64,000 nucleotides of DNA from Gymnodinialimonas ulvae (GCF_037543845.1 NZ_JBBIFX010000001.1:1488001-1552000), one strand, 5' to 3'. Positions 51,258 through 60,323 are shown, counted from the stretch's first letter. The notes: a model not told the origin generated them from the letters alone. Numbers and translations are program-made.

Positions 51258-51959
51258 TCACTCCCCGCGTGCATCAAGCCACGCGCCAAGTGCGCCGATA
51301 TCGGGCAAAACGGCGTCCGCATGGGGGGCAAGATCGGCGTGGGTGGCCACCCCGGTCAGCACCGCAACCCGCGCAAATCCGGCGGCACGTGCGGCGATCA
51401 TGTCGTGGGTACTGTCGCCGACCATTACCAAAGCTTCCGGCGGCAAGCCCATCGCCTGCGCAAAACCAAGACACATGCCCGGAGCGGGCTTGGCGCCAAA
51501 CCCGCTATCCGATCCGGCAATGAAATCAAACGGTTCAAGCGCGTCGACGCTGGCGACGTTCGCACGCGCTGCCGCTTCGGCGTCATTGGTCGCGATCCCA
51601 AGGCGCAGGCCGCGCGCCTTCAACGCGTCGAGCGTCGGGCGCAGCCGCACCGCCTCCACCTGCGGGGCGCGCGCGGTCTGCTGTTTGATGTGATTGTATA
51701 GCGCATCCGGTTCCCAATCCGGCAGCTCCCGCGACAGCGCATCGACCACTTGCTGCGCCGTGCCCGCGATCACGAAACTGCCGCGCCGGAATGTCCCGGC
51801 CTCGGCGTCGAAATCCAGCACATCCGCTAGGCGTTTGGCCAATCCCGGATCGCCATCCGCAAACCCTGCGATCACCCCTTTCGTCCAGGCGCCCCAGGTC
51901 TTCTGGAAGTCGAACAGCACGCCGTCCTTGTCGAACAGGATCCCCTCGATCGCAGCCAT
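51258..51959 (-). CDS. HAD-family phosphatase, Gph-like
   Basis: A 233-residue haloacid-dehalogenase-type phosphatase. Motif I is GILFDKDGVLFDF (aspartyl nucleophile), motif II is near GIATNDAEAAA, motif III is the Lys in FGAKPAPGM, and motif IV is MVGDSTHDMIAA. A helical cap lies at about 20–95. Similar to phosphoglycolate phosphatases, but substrate not certain. It follows the DUF3572 gene by three bases on the same strand. Confidence 0.85.
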   Translation of the reverse strand: MAAIEGILFDKDGVLFDFQKTWGAWTKGVIAGFADGDPGLAKRLADVLDFDAEAGTFRRGSFVIAGTAQQVVDALSRELPDWEPDALYNHIKQQTARAPQVEAVRLRPTLDALKARGLRLGIATNDAEAAARANVASVDALEPFDFIAGSDSGFGAKPAPGMCLGFAQAMGLPPEALVMVGDSTHDMIAARAAGFARVAVLTGVATHADLAPHADAVLPDIGALGAWLDARGE

Positions 51960-51962
51960 GGC

Positions 51963-52241
51963 TCAGGTCCAGTTCGGCAATGCGCCGCCCGGCAGGCCCG
52001 CCCGGATCGCGGCGAAATCCTCGGCCCGGATGCCTGTGGCGTCCGACGCGCTGAGGATCCATTGGTCGTCCATCATCAAAAAATCGAGCAGCGACGCCAG
52101 AAACTCCGGCTCCCCCGCGCGGTGGCGCAAATCGGTCTCGCTGGTGCCCGTCGCACCCATGAAGATCGGCAACAGGTCCTCGTCGGTGGCCAGCCATGCC
52201 AGCAATGTAAGCGCTTGCGTCTCGGCGAAATCTTGCCGCAT
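51963..52241 (-). CDS. DUF3572 family protein
   Basis: A 92-residue helical protein typical of alphaproteobacteria. It shows the family-like start QALTLLAWLATDEDLLPIFMGATG, then EFLASLLDFLMMDDQWILSA and AIRAGLPGG near the end. I start at the ATG at 52241; in-frame starts further upstream lie in the divergent promoter region and in the neighbouring gene. Divergent from the pleD-like gene and followed by the HAD phosphatase. Function unknown. Confidence 0.8.
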   Translation of the reverse strand: MRQDFAETQALTLLAWLATDEDLLPIFMGATGTSETDLRHRAGEPEFLASLLDFLMMDDQWILSASDATGIRAEDFAAIRAGLPGGALPNWT

Positions 52242-52353
52242 AATTTTTGTTCCAATTGATACTAAAGGGTTTGTTAACCTTTGAGAGACAGTGTCATGGT
52301 GTATTAGCGGGGCGGAATGCGTCTGCCCAGTCTGTCTTGAAGGTGAGGTTCGC

Positions 52354-53745
52354 ATGGCCGGTCGTATTCTGATCGTAGATGACGTCGCGACAAATCGCAT
52401 TGTCATGAAGGTCAAGCTTGCGGCTGCCTGTTACGAGGTCGAACAGGCGGAGAACGGCGCCGAGGCGTTACGCGCGGCGCGGGAGGGCAAGCCTGACCTG
52501 ATCCTGCTCGATATCATGATGCCGGACATGAGCGGCGTTGACGTCTGCCGCGCGCTCAAGGCCGATCCCGCGACCGCCGCGATCCCCGTGGTTCTGATCA
52601 CGGCGCTGTCCGATCATGACGCCAAGATGGAAGGGCTGGAAGCGGGGGCCGACGATTTTCTGATCAAACCGGTGGAAGAGGTCACGCTGCTGGCGCGGGT
52701 CCGCTCGCTGTTGCGGGCGCGCGACACGGTTCGCGAATGGCAGGGCGGCGATGACACCGTCGCCGCGTTTGGCTTTGCCGAGCAGGCGGCCGGTTTCAAC
52801 GGAAAGGTCGCGCCGGGCAAGATCGCCCTCGTCGCACCCGGTCAGCGCGGCGCAATCCTGTGGAAAGCGGCGATCGACGACCGGATCGGGGCCGAAGTCC
52901 GCGTGATCCCGCGCGAAGCAGCTCTCTCGCAAGCCAGCTCGGCCGAGGGCGAGGCCACGGATGTCTTCGTGATCTCCGTCGATCTCGCGCAACGCAACGA
53001 AGGCCTGCGCCTGTTGTCCGATCTGCGCTCGCGCCCCGGTACGCGCCATGCGGCCACGATCATGATCCTGCCCGACGGCGATACGGAACGCGCGGCCATC
53101 GCGCTGGATCTGGGCGCAAGCGATGTGTTGCACGACCCGTTCGATGCCAAGGAACTCGCGATCCGCATCTCGGCGCAGCTTGACCGCAAACGCCAATCGG
53201 ACCGGATGCGCGCGGGCGTGCGCGCCGGCCTCGAGGCGGCGGTCATCGACCCGCTGACCGGCTTGCACAATCGCCGCTACGCTATCCCGCAGCTTGAGCG
53301 CATGTTGGCCCGCCCCGGCCCGGGGCCCGCGGTGATGATGCTCGACCTCGACCATTTCAAGCAGGTCAACGACACCCACGGCCACATGGCCGGGGACAAG
53401 ATCCTCAAACAGGTCGCGGCGCGGCTTCGGACAGAATTGCGCAACGGCGATCTGCTCGCCCGGATCGGCGGGGAAGAGTTTCTGATTGGCCTGACGACCA
53501 TCAATCATGCCAACGCGATGGATTGCGCCCAACGGCTCTGCCGGTCGATCGGTGATCTGGCCTTTGATATCGGAACGGAAGTGCCGGTAAGGGTGACGGC
53601 CAGTGTCGGGCTTGCCTACCCGTCGCAATCCGCGACCTGTTTCACCACGCCAGAGATCATGATCCACGAGGCCGATACCGCGCTTTACCGGGCCAAATCC
53701 GACGGCCGGAACCAGGTCAGCGTCGTCTCCGAAACCGCCGCCTAA
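52354..53745 (+). CDS. pleD: PleD-type response regulator with diguanylate cyclase domain
   Basis: A 463-residue protein with PleD architecture. The first receiver has ILIVDDVATNRIV and LILLDIMMPDMSG (phospho-Asp) with the Lys in LIKPVEE. A second, degenerate receiver spans about 150–290. The GGDEF domain has DPLTGLHNRRYA, LDLDHFKQVNDTHGHMAGD and active site RIGGEEF. An RxxD product-inhibition site (RNGD) lies just before it. The ATG at 52354 fits the receiver start. It lacks a neighbouring divK. Makes cyclic di-GMP on phosphorylation. Confidence 0.92.
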   Translation: MAGRILIVDDVATNRIVMKVKLAAACYEVEQAENGAEALRAAREGKPDLILLDIMMPDMSGVDVCRALKADPATAAIPVVLITALSDHDAKMEGLEAGADDFLIKPVEEVTLLARVRSLLRARDTVREWQGGDDTVAAFGFAEQAAGFNGKVAPGKIALVAPGQRGAILWKAAIDDRIGAEVRVIPREAALSQASSAEGEATDVFVISVDLAQRNEGLRLLSDLRSRPGTRHAATIMILPDGDTERAAIALDLGASDVLHDPFDAKELAIRISAQLDRKRQSDRMRAGVRAGLEAAVIDPLTGLHNRRYAIPQLERMLARPGPGPAVMMLDLDHFKQVNDTHGHMAGDKILKQVAARLRTELRNGDLLARIGGEEFLIGLTTINHANAMDCAQRLCRSIGDLAFDIGTEVPVRVTASVGLAYPSQSATCFTTPEIMIHEADTALYRAKSDGRNQVSVVSETAA

Positions 53746-53758
53746 GCAGGTCAGTGCC

Positions 53759-54262
53759 TTAGCGCCGTCCCCCGTAACGCCGCATCACGCGGTTCAGGTT
53801 TTCGGCCAATGCGGCGCGCTCGGACGGCGACATCGTCTCGATCTGGTCCAGCAGCGCGCCATGGCCCACTTCCTGCAGGCTCACAACCCGTGCGCGGGAT
53901 TGCGTAAACGCCGCCTCCGCTGCGCCGCGGTCAAATGGATCAGACAAAAGGGCGGCTTGCACCGCGCGCAGCGCCTGCCCGATGGCGCGACGTTCCTCTC
54001 GCAGGGGGTCCGCTTCGGCTTCGATCCGGCCGCGCAAGGCCGCACGATCTTCGCGGTCGAGCGCCACTACAAACGGCCCGAGCCCCAGCGTGCGCAATGC
54101 CGGCGGACCATCGCGCTGCCCGTCGCCGAACCCGCCGCGCGCCCCCAACACCGCGCCGCCGACCAGCCCGACAATCGCCAGGTTCAGCGCCAGCGACAAC
54201 GCCAGTGCGATTTTCAAGCCGCGCCGCTTGGGTGCCGGGGTTTCATTCGGATCAGACATCAT
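53759..54262 (-). CDS. Periplasmic heavy-metal-sensor/CpxP-like membrane protein
   Basis: A 167-residue protein with one N-terminal membrane anchor (IALALSLALNLAIVGLVGGAVLG) followed by an Arg/Glu-rich periplasmic helical domain. Its repeated helical segments (REDRAALRGRIEAEADPLREERRAIGQALRAVQ and SPSERAALAENLNRVMRR-like) resemble CpxP/ZraP periplasmic sensors. Tandem ATGs lie at 54262 and 54259; I use the first, which overlaps the preceding gene. Last gene of the ECF sigma locus, suggesting it modulates envelope-stress signalling. Confidence 0.7.
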   Translation of the reverse strand: MMSDPNETPAPKRRGLKIALALSLALNLAIVGLVGGAVLGARGGFGDGQRDGPPALRTLGLGPFVVALDREDRAALRGRIEAEADPLREERRAIGQALRAVQAALLSDPFDRGAAEAAFTQSRARVVSLQEVGHGALLDQIETMSPSERAALAENLNRVMRRYGGRR

Positions 54263-54629
54263 CGCCCTCCAGCCAGAGATCCGCCATATCCGGCGTAAAA
54301 TCATCGCTCACAAACTGCACGCCCAAGGCCTCACCGCCGACCCAATCGACCACGGTTTCGGGCGCATAAAGCCCAATTGACAGCCCCATTATCCCGGCCG
54401 CCGTAACGCCCCCGACCGCGCCCCAACCACCAAGCGTTTCCACCACGCCAGCCAGCCAGCCGCGCCGCCGCACCACGGGCCGGTGCACCGTCGCGCTCTG
54501 CGCAGGCTGCGCGGCCTCCGCATCCACAAGGACCCGCGCAACAAGGCCGGCGTCCGGCGCGTCGTCGCGCGCGGCGTCAAACAGGCGCTCAAGCCCTGCG
54601 TCGTTTTCTGTATCTGTGTCACGTGTCAT
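54252..54629 (-). CDS. Small membrane partner of the ECF sigma factor (possible anti-sigma)
   Basis: A 125-residue protein: an acidic N-terminal cytoplasmic part (DAGLERLFDAARDDAPDAGLVARVL), a basic linker (VVRRRGWLAG), one transmembrane helix (about 65–88) and a short acidic exterior. No zinc-binding HxxxCxxC motif is seen, so it is not a classical ZAS anti-sigma. It overlaps both the sigma gene and the sensor gene, which is the main reason for the suggested role. Confidence 0.6.
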   Translation of the reverse strand: MTRDTDTENDAGLERLFDAARDDAPDAGLVARVLVDAEAAQPAQSATVHRPVVRRRGWLAGVVETLGGWGAVGGVTAAGIMGLSIGLYAPETVVDWVGGEALGVQFVSDDFTPDMADLWLEGDDV

Positions 54630-55206
54630 AGCCCAAGGCCTCCTTCTGACCTTCCAGCGCCGCTTTCAACGCCCGCTTGCCGCGCGCCGTCAAGCTTTCC
54701 ACCGCCTCAACCCCGATCTCCAGCACCTCGGCGATCTCGGGATTCGACAGCCCCTCGATATGGCGCAGAACCACCGCCTGCCTTTGCCGCTCGGGCAAGC
54801 TCGCCAGAGCCTGGTCCAGCGCCGACAACCGCGCGCCCTCCTGCAAGCGCGCCTCCGCGCCCGACGCGGGATCGGCAAACTCCTGATCACCAATCTCGAC
54901 CGACCGGCCCGACCGCCGCAGCCGGTCAATGACAAGGTTTGCAACCACCTTGTGCAGCCATGTTGCGGGCTGTGCCGCGCCGTCCTTGCGCCAATCGGCG
55001 GCGGCCTTCCACAGGCGCACCATCGCCTCCTGCGCAACATCTTCTGCCCCATCCCGGTCGCCCAGAACCCGCGCGGCGTGGCGAAACGCGCGCGGCAACA
55101 GCCGCTCGGTCAACAGCCGGGCCGCCTCGGGCGCGCCATTGCCGAACAGCACCATCAATGTGCCGTCGTCCAACGCCTCCAGATCCCGGCCATCCTGCCC
55201 CATCAT
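54619..55206 (-). CDS. ECF-type RNA polymerase sigma factor
   Basis: A 195-residue extracytoplasmic-function sigma factor. Region 2 contains GDRDGAEDVAQEAMVRLWKAA (about 48–70) and WLHKVVANLVIDRLRR. Region 4 contains ALASLPERQRQAVVLRHIEGLSNPEIAEVLEIGVEAVESL, ending in the usual helix-turn-helix. It overlaps the small membrane protein downstream by 11 bases. The EF-hand gene lies 70 bases upstream on the same strand and may be a target or co-operonic gene. Confidence 0.92.
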   Translation of the reverse strand: MMGQDGRDLEALDDGTLMVLFGNGAPEAARLLTERLLPRAFRHAARVLGDRDGAEDVAQEAMVRLWKAAADWRKDGAAQPATWLHKVVANLVIDRLRRSGRSVEIGDQEFADPASGAEARLQEGARLSALDQALASLPERQRQAVVLRHIEGLSNPEIAEVLEIGVEAVESLTARGKRALKAALEGQKEALGYDT

Positions 55207-55276
55207 GCCGCCTGTCTACCCTGCTCCGGCCCCGGTGCGGAAGGGGCGGCGCGTGTGCACCACCCCGACCCGCGCC

Positions 55277-55774
55277 TCACTCGCCGCGATTGCCGTGCCG
55301 ACGGCCCATCCGTTCGAGGAACCGCGCCACACCCTCGTCGAATTCGGCCTCGGTGACCGCACCGTCGCCATCGGCATCCAGACGGTCGAACATCCGCTCC
55401 GGCGACGGACCACCGCGCCCGAACCGACCACCGCGCCCTTCGCGGGCCTCTTCCAACTCGGCCTGGGTCAATTGCCCGTCGCCGTTGTTATCGAGCCGTT
55501 CCAGCATCCGGTCGACGCGGGCCTCAACCCGGTCCTGCCCCTGCGCGATCAACTCCGCCCGGCTCAGCGCGCCGTCCCCATCGGCATCGGCACGGGCAAA
55601 GCGCCCCTCACCTGCGGCCTGCACTTCTTCGAGGGTCACAGAGCCGTTTCCGTCTGCGTCCAATTCCTCGAACATCATGCGCGGACCCTCGGGCCCGGCC
55701 CGCTGTGCGAAGGCGGGTGCGGTCAGGGCGACCGGGATCATCACGGCCAACAGGCCCAGTTTCATCATCGACAT
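55277..55774 (-). CDS. Exported EF-hand protein
   Basis: A 165-residue protein with a signal peptide (MKLGLLAVMIPVALTAPAFAQ) and four EF-hand loops: DADGNGSVTLEE, DADGDGALSRAE, DNNGDGQLTQAE and DADGDGAVTEAE. All keep the DxDGDGxhxxxE calcium pattern, so it should bind up to four calcium ions in the periplasm. The ATG at 55774 follows AAGGAG. Its position just upstream of the ECF sigma gene suggests a link to envelope stress. Confidence 0.85.
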   Translation of the reverse strand: MSMMKLGLLAVMIPVALTAPAFAQRAGPEGPRMMFEELDADGNGSVTLEEVQAAGEGRFARADADGDGALSRAELIAQGQDRVEARVDRMLERLDNNGDGQLTQAELEEAREGRGGRFGRGGPSPERMFDRLDADGDGAVTEAEFDEGVARFLERMGRRHGNRGE

Positions 55775-55927
55775 GTCAAAGTCTCCTTGTTGTCTTGCGT
55801 GTCTGATGGGTTTCACGGACCTGCCCGCCGCTTCCGTCGCAGAAAACTGAAAAAACTGCGCCGATCTTGCGTCCACCTCACGCGGGAAGGCCTTTACCCG
55901 CCCCGCCAAGAGGCCCATCTTAGACCT

Positions 55928-56320
55928 ATGGATATTGACCAGACCGAAATGTACCTCCCCGCAGCGCCCGAGCGGCCCACATGGCCCGCAATGCGCCGGG
56001 GCCTGCGCCACAAATGCCCCTCCTGCGGTGAGGGCGCGCTTTTTGAGCGGTATCTCAAACTCCGCCCCGAATGCCCGGTCTGCGGCGAAGATCTCAGCCA
56101 TGCCCGCGCCGATGATGGCCCGGCGTACCTGTCGATCCTGCTCACCGCGAAGGTCATGGGGACACTGCAATTGCTGGTCTATGAGCTGTGGCAGCCGAGC
56201 CCATGGGTGCTGGCGACCAGCTTTTCCATCGGCGTGGTCATCATGGCCTTGGCGCTTTTGCCCCGGTTCAAGGGGATGATCGTCGGCATTCAATGGGCCA
56301 AGCGGATGCACGGGTTTTGA
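55928..56320 (+). CDS. DUF983 family membrane protein
   Basis: A 130-residue protein with an N-terminal zinc-ribbon-like part (CPSCGEGALF and CPVCGEDLSHA) and two transmembrane helices (about 62–83 and 90–110). This is the usual DUF983 layout. The start ATG at 55928 is the first plausible one; the frame is open further upstream only as antisense of the EF-hand gene. The stop overlaps a TTG that probably starts the Nudix gene. Function unknown. Confidence 0.85.
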   Translation: MDIDQTEMYLPAAPERPTWPAMRRGLRHKCPSCGEGALFERYLKLRPECPVCGEDLSHARADDGPAYLSILLTAKVMGTLQLLVYELWQPSPWVLATSFSIGVVIMALALLPRFKGMIVGIQWAKRMHGF

Positions 56321-57021
56321 CCGACGCACCGGACGCGTCCAATTCAACGGACAAGACCGCTGTCCCGGTCCGCGACGCGGCCACCGTGATCGTGTTGCGC
56401 GACGCGCAGACGCGGCCACGTGTGTTGATGGGGCAGCGCGGCAAATCTGCCGTCTTCATGCCGTCGAAATTCGTCTTTCCCGGCGGCGCCGTCGATGCCG
56501 TTGACGCAACGATCCCTCTAGCCCGACCGCCCGCGCCCGCCTGCGATGCCCGACTAACGGACGGGTCCGGCACGCCCCCCTCCGCCCTTCTCGCAGCCGC
56601 CGTGCGTGAGCTGTGGGAAGAGACCGGGCTTTTGCTTGGCACCCGCGATGCGCGCGCAGCCGTGTTGGACGCACCGCGGGGTTGGCGGGGCTACCTGGCG
56701 ACGGGCCACCTGCCCGATGGGGCCGCGCTGGAATATGTGTTCCGCGCCATCACACCGCCGGGCCGCCCGCGCCGCTTTGATGCGCGGTTCTTTCTGGTCC
56801 AGGCCGAGGCTTTGGCCTCCGACCCCGACGACTTTTCCGGGGCCGAGGATGAATTGAGCCATCTGCAATGGGTGGGCCTGGATGAGGTGCGCGGTTTCGA
56901 CATGCCGTTCATCACCGAAGTGGTGCTCTCCGAACTGACCGCCCGCGTCGAGGGTCGCGCGGTGCCGGGTGTACCGTTTTTCGACAATTCGACGGCGGAA
57001 AGCCGGTTTCGGCGGCTTTAG
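56317..57021 (+). CDS. Nudix hydrolase with long insertion before the Nudix helix
   Basis: A 234-residue Nudix protein. The catalytic helix is AAAVRELWEETGLLLG. The first glycine of the Nudix box (FPGGAVDAVD) is separated from it by an insert of about 35 residues, as in the NUDT19-like group that hydrolyses CoA derivatives. I start at the TTG at 56317 (TTGA overlap with the DUF983 stop); no ATG fits. Substrate not proven; an acyl-CoA or CoA role is suggested by the subgroup. Confidence 0.8.
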   Translation: MTDAPDASNSTDKTAVPVRDAATVIVLRDAQTRPRVLMGQRGKSAVFMPSKFVFPGGAVDAVDATIPLARPPAPACDARLTDGSGTPPSALLAAAVRELWEETGLLLGTRDARAAVLDAPRGWRGYLATGHLPDGAALEYVFRAITPPGRPRRFDARFFLVQAEALASDPDDFSGAEDELSHLQWVGLDEVRGFDMPFITEVVLSELTARVEGRAVPGVPFFDNSTAESRFRRL

Positions 57022-57054
57022 CGTTTGCGTGACAACGGCGCCCGCTCCGTCTGT

Positions 57055-57969
57055 TCATCCCGGCCAGGCGGCCCAGAACACCAGAGCAATCGACACCACG
57101 ATCAGCGCGATACCGATCACCTCATTGCGCGACGTCTTTTCACGTAGCCAGAACGCCGAAAAAAGGAAGGTGAAGACCAGCTCGATCTGGCCCACCGCCT
57201 TTACATAGGCCGCCGTTTGCAGGGCGAAGGCCGTGAACCACGCCAGCGATCCCAACATGGAGGTCAGCCCGGTCAACGCGCAGATCCGCCAGGCGTGCGC
57301 CACGCGGGTGATTTCGCCCGGCTCGCGCAGCGCAAGGTAGACGCCCAGGGTCACGCTTTGCACGATCGTCGCCGTCACAAGCGCCACCGCCGCGCGCAAT
57401 GGGGCATCGCCACCCTCAAGCGCCAGGGTCGCCCCCCGGTAGCACACCGCCGAGACGCCGAACAAAAGCCCAGACGCCAGCCCATAGCCGGAGGCCGCGT
57501 TGAACACCCGCGCCGTCCACGGCAGGCCGGTGTCGCCGGGCGGGTCCGACAGCGCGAGCACTCCCGCAAAGCCCACCGCGATGGCCAGCAGAACCGGCGG
57601 CGAGACGGCCTCTCCCAGCACCACAAGGCCGATGAGCGCCGTCAGGATCACCTCGGATTTCTTCAACGTGATGCCGACGTAGAAATTGCGCCGCGCGAAC
57701 AGGGCCACGACGCAGGCCGTCGCCAACATCTGCGCCAGCGCGCCGATCGCCACGAACCGCCAATAGCCCACGCCGGGCACGGGCCAATCCTGTGCGCTGA
57801 GGGCCTTGTAGGCCAAAAGCACCACCGCCACGCAGGGCACTGCAAAGGCAAAGCGCGCCCACGTTGCGCCACCCGTCGACAGCGTTGTGACCTTCAACTG
57901 CCGCTGCAGAAGGAACCGCAGGTTCTGCATGAAGGCGGCAAAGACGGAGGCGATAATCCACAGGGGCAT
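57055..57969 (-). CDS. EamA/DMT-superfamily transporter
   Basis: A 304-residue membrane protein with ten hydrophobic helices arranged as two five-helix repeats, typical of drug/metabolite transporters. Short polar turns separate the helices, with an internal Trp-rich region (WTARVFNAASGYGLASGLLFG) between repeats. The last helix ends IALVFWAAWPG. Start ATG at 57969. Converges on the Nudix gene and is read in the same direction as the desaturase upstream of it. Substrate unknown. Confidence 0.85.
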   Translation of the reverse strand: MPLWIIASVFAAFMQNLRFLLQRQLKVTTLSTGGATWARFAFAVPCVAVVLLAYKALSAQDWPVPGVGYWRFVAIGALAQMLATACVVALFARRNFYVGITLKKSEVILTALIGLVVLGEAVSPPVLLAIAVGFAGVLALSDPPGDTGLPWTARVFNAASGYGLASGLLFGVSAVCYRGATLALEGGDAPLRAAVALVTATIVQSVTLGVYLALREPGEITRVAHAWRICALTGLTSMLGSLAWFTAFALQTAAYVKAVGQIELVFTFLFSAFWLREKTSRNEVIGIALIVVSIALVFWAAWPG

Positions 57970-58006
57970 GGCGCCTCCCTGCCCGCTTTACCCCCGCGCC
58001 CGCAAT

Positions 58007-58876
58007 CTATTTCTGTGGATAATGGGGATGGGGTACCGGGTCTTTCGCGCATAACAGGTGGCGGCGCAGGATCTGTGCGTAGTTGTCATAGCGGTAGCCG
58101 CCATTGCGCCGCAGGTATCGCGCGCGGTTGTTGAAATAGATCCCGCGCAGGCGATACCAAGGCAACGCCGGATGCATGTGGTGGACGACATGCAGGTTGT
58201 TGTTGAGAAACAGAAACGCCAGAAGTCCGCGGTCCTCGATGATCACACTGCGCCCTCCCGCATGGCTGTGGGCCTGATGCTCCAGGAAGGTCCGGATCTT
58301 CAGCAGGCTCAGGCCCGCGTAGCATGCGACCAGATACGCCCAGATCGGCAGGGGGGACGCCGCCACAATCGCCAGCACCGCCGCCCCCGTCACCAGATGC
58401 CCCATCCAGGTCCACAGCACGCCCCGCGCACCCCCTCGGATCAGATGCCAATCGCCCGCCATGAACGCCACCTGCCCAATCATCGGACCCAGCACCATTC
58501 GCCCCAGAAGCGTGTTGTTCCACCGCAACAAAAGCCGCGTCGGCGCCCCCATCCGCGCCCAGTGCGCGGGGTCGAGGTAATTGCTTTCGGGGTCCTCATA
58601 GGGGTCGGTCAGCGTAGCATCCCGATGATGGGCCAGATGCGTATCCCGAAACCGTATATACGGAATGGCGAGGTTCAGGCTTGTAAAGACAAGCGGCTCT
58701 CCCAGGCGTCGATCGCCGAAGGGATGTCCGTGCAGAACCTCGTGCTGCAACGAGGCCTGCAACGCAATCGCTATCGCCAGAACGGGCACGGCCACCCAGG
58801 TCGGCAGGAACAGCGCCCCGGCCCATACGCAATAACACAAGGCGATCAGCCCGAGTGTCGGCCACTCGATCCGCAT
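58007..58876 (-). CDS. Fatty-acid desaturase-like membrane enzyme
   Basis: A 289-residue di-iron membrane enzyme. Histidine boxes: QHEVLHGHPF (near 44), HLAHHRD (near 80) and HVVHHMHP (near 240), with a further EHQAHSHAGG. This set resembles the group that includes beta-carotene-hydroxylase/CrtR-like desaturases and DesA-type enzymes. The ATG at 58876 starts directly before the first helix (WPTLGLIALCYCVWAG); the open frame beyond it is not coding. Divergent from an XRE regulator. Confidence 0.8.
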   Translation of the reverse strand: MRIEWPTLGLIALCYCVWAGALFLPTWVAVPVLAIAIALQASLQHEVLHGHPFGDRRLGEPLVFTSLNLAIPYIRFRDTHLAHHRDATLTDPYEDPESNYLDPAHWARMGAPTRLLLRWNNTLLGRMVLGPMIGQVAFMAGDWHLIRGGARGVLWTWMGHLVTGAAVLAIVAASPLPIWAYLVACYAGLSLLKIRTFLEHQAHSHAGGRSVIIEDRGLLAFLFLNNNLHVVHHMHPALPWYRLRGIYFNNRARYLRRNGGYRYDNYAQILRRHLLCAKDPVPHPHYPQK

Positions 58877-59003
58877 GTCGTCTCTCCACAATGTCACAAA
58901 GCGGCGCGCCCCTGCGCCGTGTGCTGACCCTACGCCCCCTTGCGCGGCGGGCGCAGTCCGTGTTTTCTCCACATGAAACCAACATCGTTTGATAATTTCA
59001 ACA

Positions 59004-59867
59004 ATGGTGCAAGAAATCGACAAACGGGATCGCGCGCGCCTGTTCCATGATCGGCTCGCCGCCGCCCTGACCACGTCGGGGCTCAGCCGTGCGGCGCTCG
59101 CCCGCGCCGTTCGTGTGGACCGCTCCACCATCACGCAGATCCTCGCAGGCGACACTGCGCGCGTGCCCGGCGGCCATATTGTGGCGGCCTGCGCGCAGAC
59201 GTTGGATGTGTCCGCCGATTGGCTTCTGGGCCTAACAGACCGTCCCGAACAGGCGGGCAAATTGCTCGAAAGCTCGCTCTCGATTTCGGAAACCGGGCGC
59301 GCCACGACGCTCGATGACCAGATTTTCGAATGGCAGCGCGAGGCCGAGGGCTACAAGATCCGCCATGTCCCCGCGACCCTGCCCGACATGCTGAAGACCA
59401 ACGCGATGCTGCAATGGGAATACGCGCCCATCACCCACAAACGCCCCGAGGCCGCGATCCATGCCGCCGCCGAACGGCTCGATTGGCTGCGCCTGACCGA
59501 AAGCGATTACGAGATGGCCCTGCCGATCCATGAACTCGACAGTTTCGCACGGGGCGAGGGGTACTACGCGGGCCTCGACCCCGCGATCCGCACCGCTCAG
59601 CTTGACTGGATGGCCGAGGTCTACGACCGCCTTTACCCCGGCCTGCGGATCTTTCTGTTCGATGCGCGCACGGTCTTTTCCGCCCCCGTCACCGTGTTCG
59701 GACCCAAGATGGCGGTCATCTACATGGGCCAGCATTACCTTGCCTTCCGTGACCGCGACCGCGTGCGCGCCATCTCGCGTCATTTCGACGGTCTGGTGCG
59801 CGAGGCCAGCATCTCGGCCCGCGACATCCCCGGTCTGCTGACCCGGTTGAAGGGGCAGGTGGCATGA
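59004..59867 (+). CDS. XRE-family transcriptional regulator
   Basis: A 287-residue regulator. The N-terminal helix-turn-helix (about 15–70) reads LSRAALARAVRVDRSTITQILAGDT and ends WLLGLTDRP. The C-terminal ~200 residues are soluble, alpha/beta, without a recognised ligand domain (EWQREAEGYKIRHVPATLPDML, then YDRLYPGLRIFLFDARTVF). The ATG at 59004 is preferred to an upstream start at 58989 in AT-rich sequence. Its stop overlaps the MaoC-like gene (ATGA), and it is divergent from a desaturase. Confidence 0.82.
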   Translation: MVQEIDKRDRARLFHDRLAAALTTSGLSRAALARAVRVDRSTITQILAGDTARVPGGHIVAACAQTLDVSADWLLGLTDRPEQAGKLLESSLSISETGRATTLDDQIFEWQREAEGYKIRHVPATLPDMLKTNAMLQWEYAPITHKRPEAAIHAAAERLDWLRLTESDYEMALPIHELDSFARGEGYYAGLDPAIRTAQLDWMAEVYDRLYPGLRIFLFDARTVFSAPVTVFGPKMAVIYMGQHYLAFRDRDRVRAISRHFDGLVREASISARDIPGLLTRLKGQVA

Positions 59868-60304
59868 GCGCGCTGCACGCCGCAATCGGCCAATCCCTCG
59901 GGGCCTCGCGCTGGATCGCCGTTGATCAAACCCGCATCGACACCTTCGCCGATGTGACCGAGGATCGCCAATTCATCCACATCGACCCGGACGCCGCCGC
60001 GCGTGGCCCCTATGGCACCACTGTGGCGCATGGCTTCCTCAGCCTGTCGCTCCTGTCCACCCTCGCCTACGACGTGATGCCAGCGCTGGGGGGCTACAAA
60101 AGCTCGATCAACTATGGCTTCGACCGCGTGCGGTTCCTCGCCGCCGTGCCCTCAGGCGCGCGGCTCAGGGCGCAGTTCACCTTGGCGGATGTGACCGAGA
60201 AAGCCCCCGACCGCGTGCTGGTCAAACTGACGGTAGAGCTTGAAATCGAAGGCGCAGACAAACCCGCGCTATGCGCCGATTGGCTGGTGCTCCTGCACCT
60301 TTAA
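59864..60304 (+). CDS. MaoC-like (R)-specific enoyl-CoA hydratase
   Basis: A 146-residue hot-dog-fold dehydratase of the MaoC/NodN type. The catalytic motif is FADVTEDRQFIHIDPDAA (Asp and His), followed by GPYGTTVAHGFLSLSLL, which forms the substrate tunnel. Length fits single-domain NodN-like hydratases. Overlap with the XRE gene implies co-translation, so the regulator may respond to the same lipid intermediate. Confidence 0.88.
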   Translation: MSALHAAIGQSLGASRWIAVDQTRIDTFADVTEDRQFIHIDPDAAARGPYGTTVAHGFLSLSLLSTLAYDVMPALGGYKSSINYGFDRVRFLAAVPSGARLRAQFTLADVTEKAPDRVLVKLTVELEIEGADKPALCADWLVLLHL

Positions 60305-60323
60305 GGAAGGGGCAAACGCCCGC

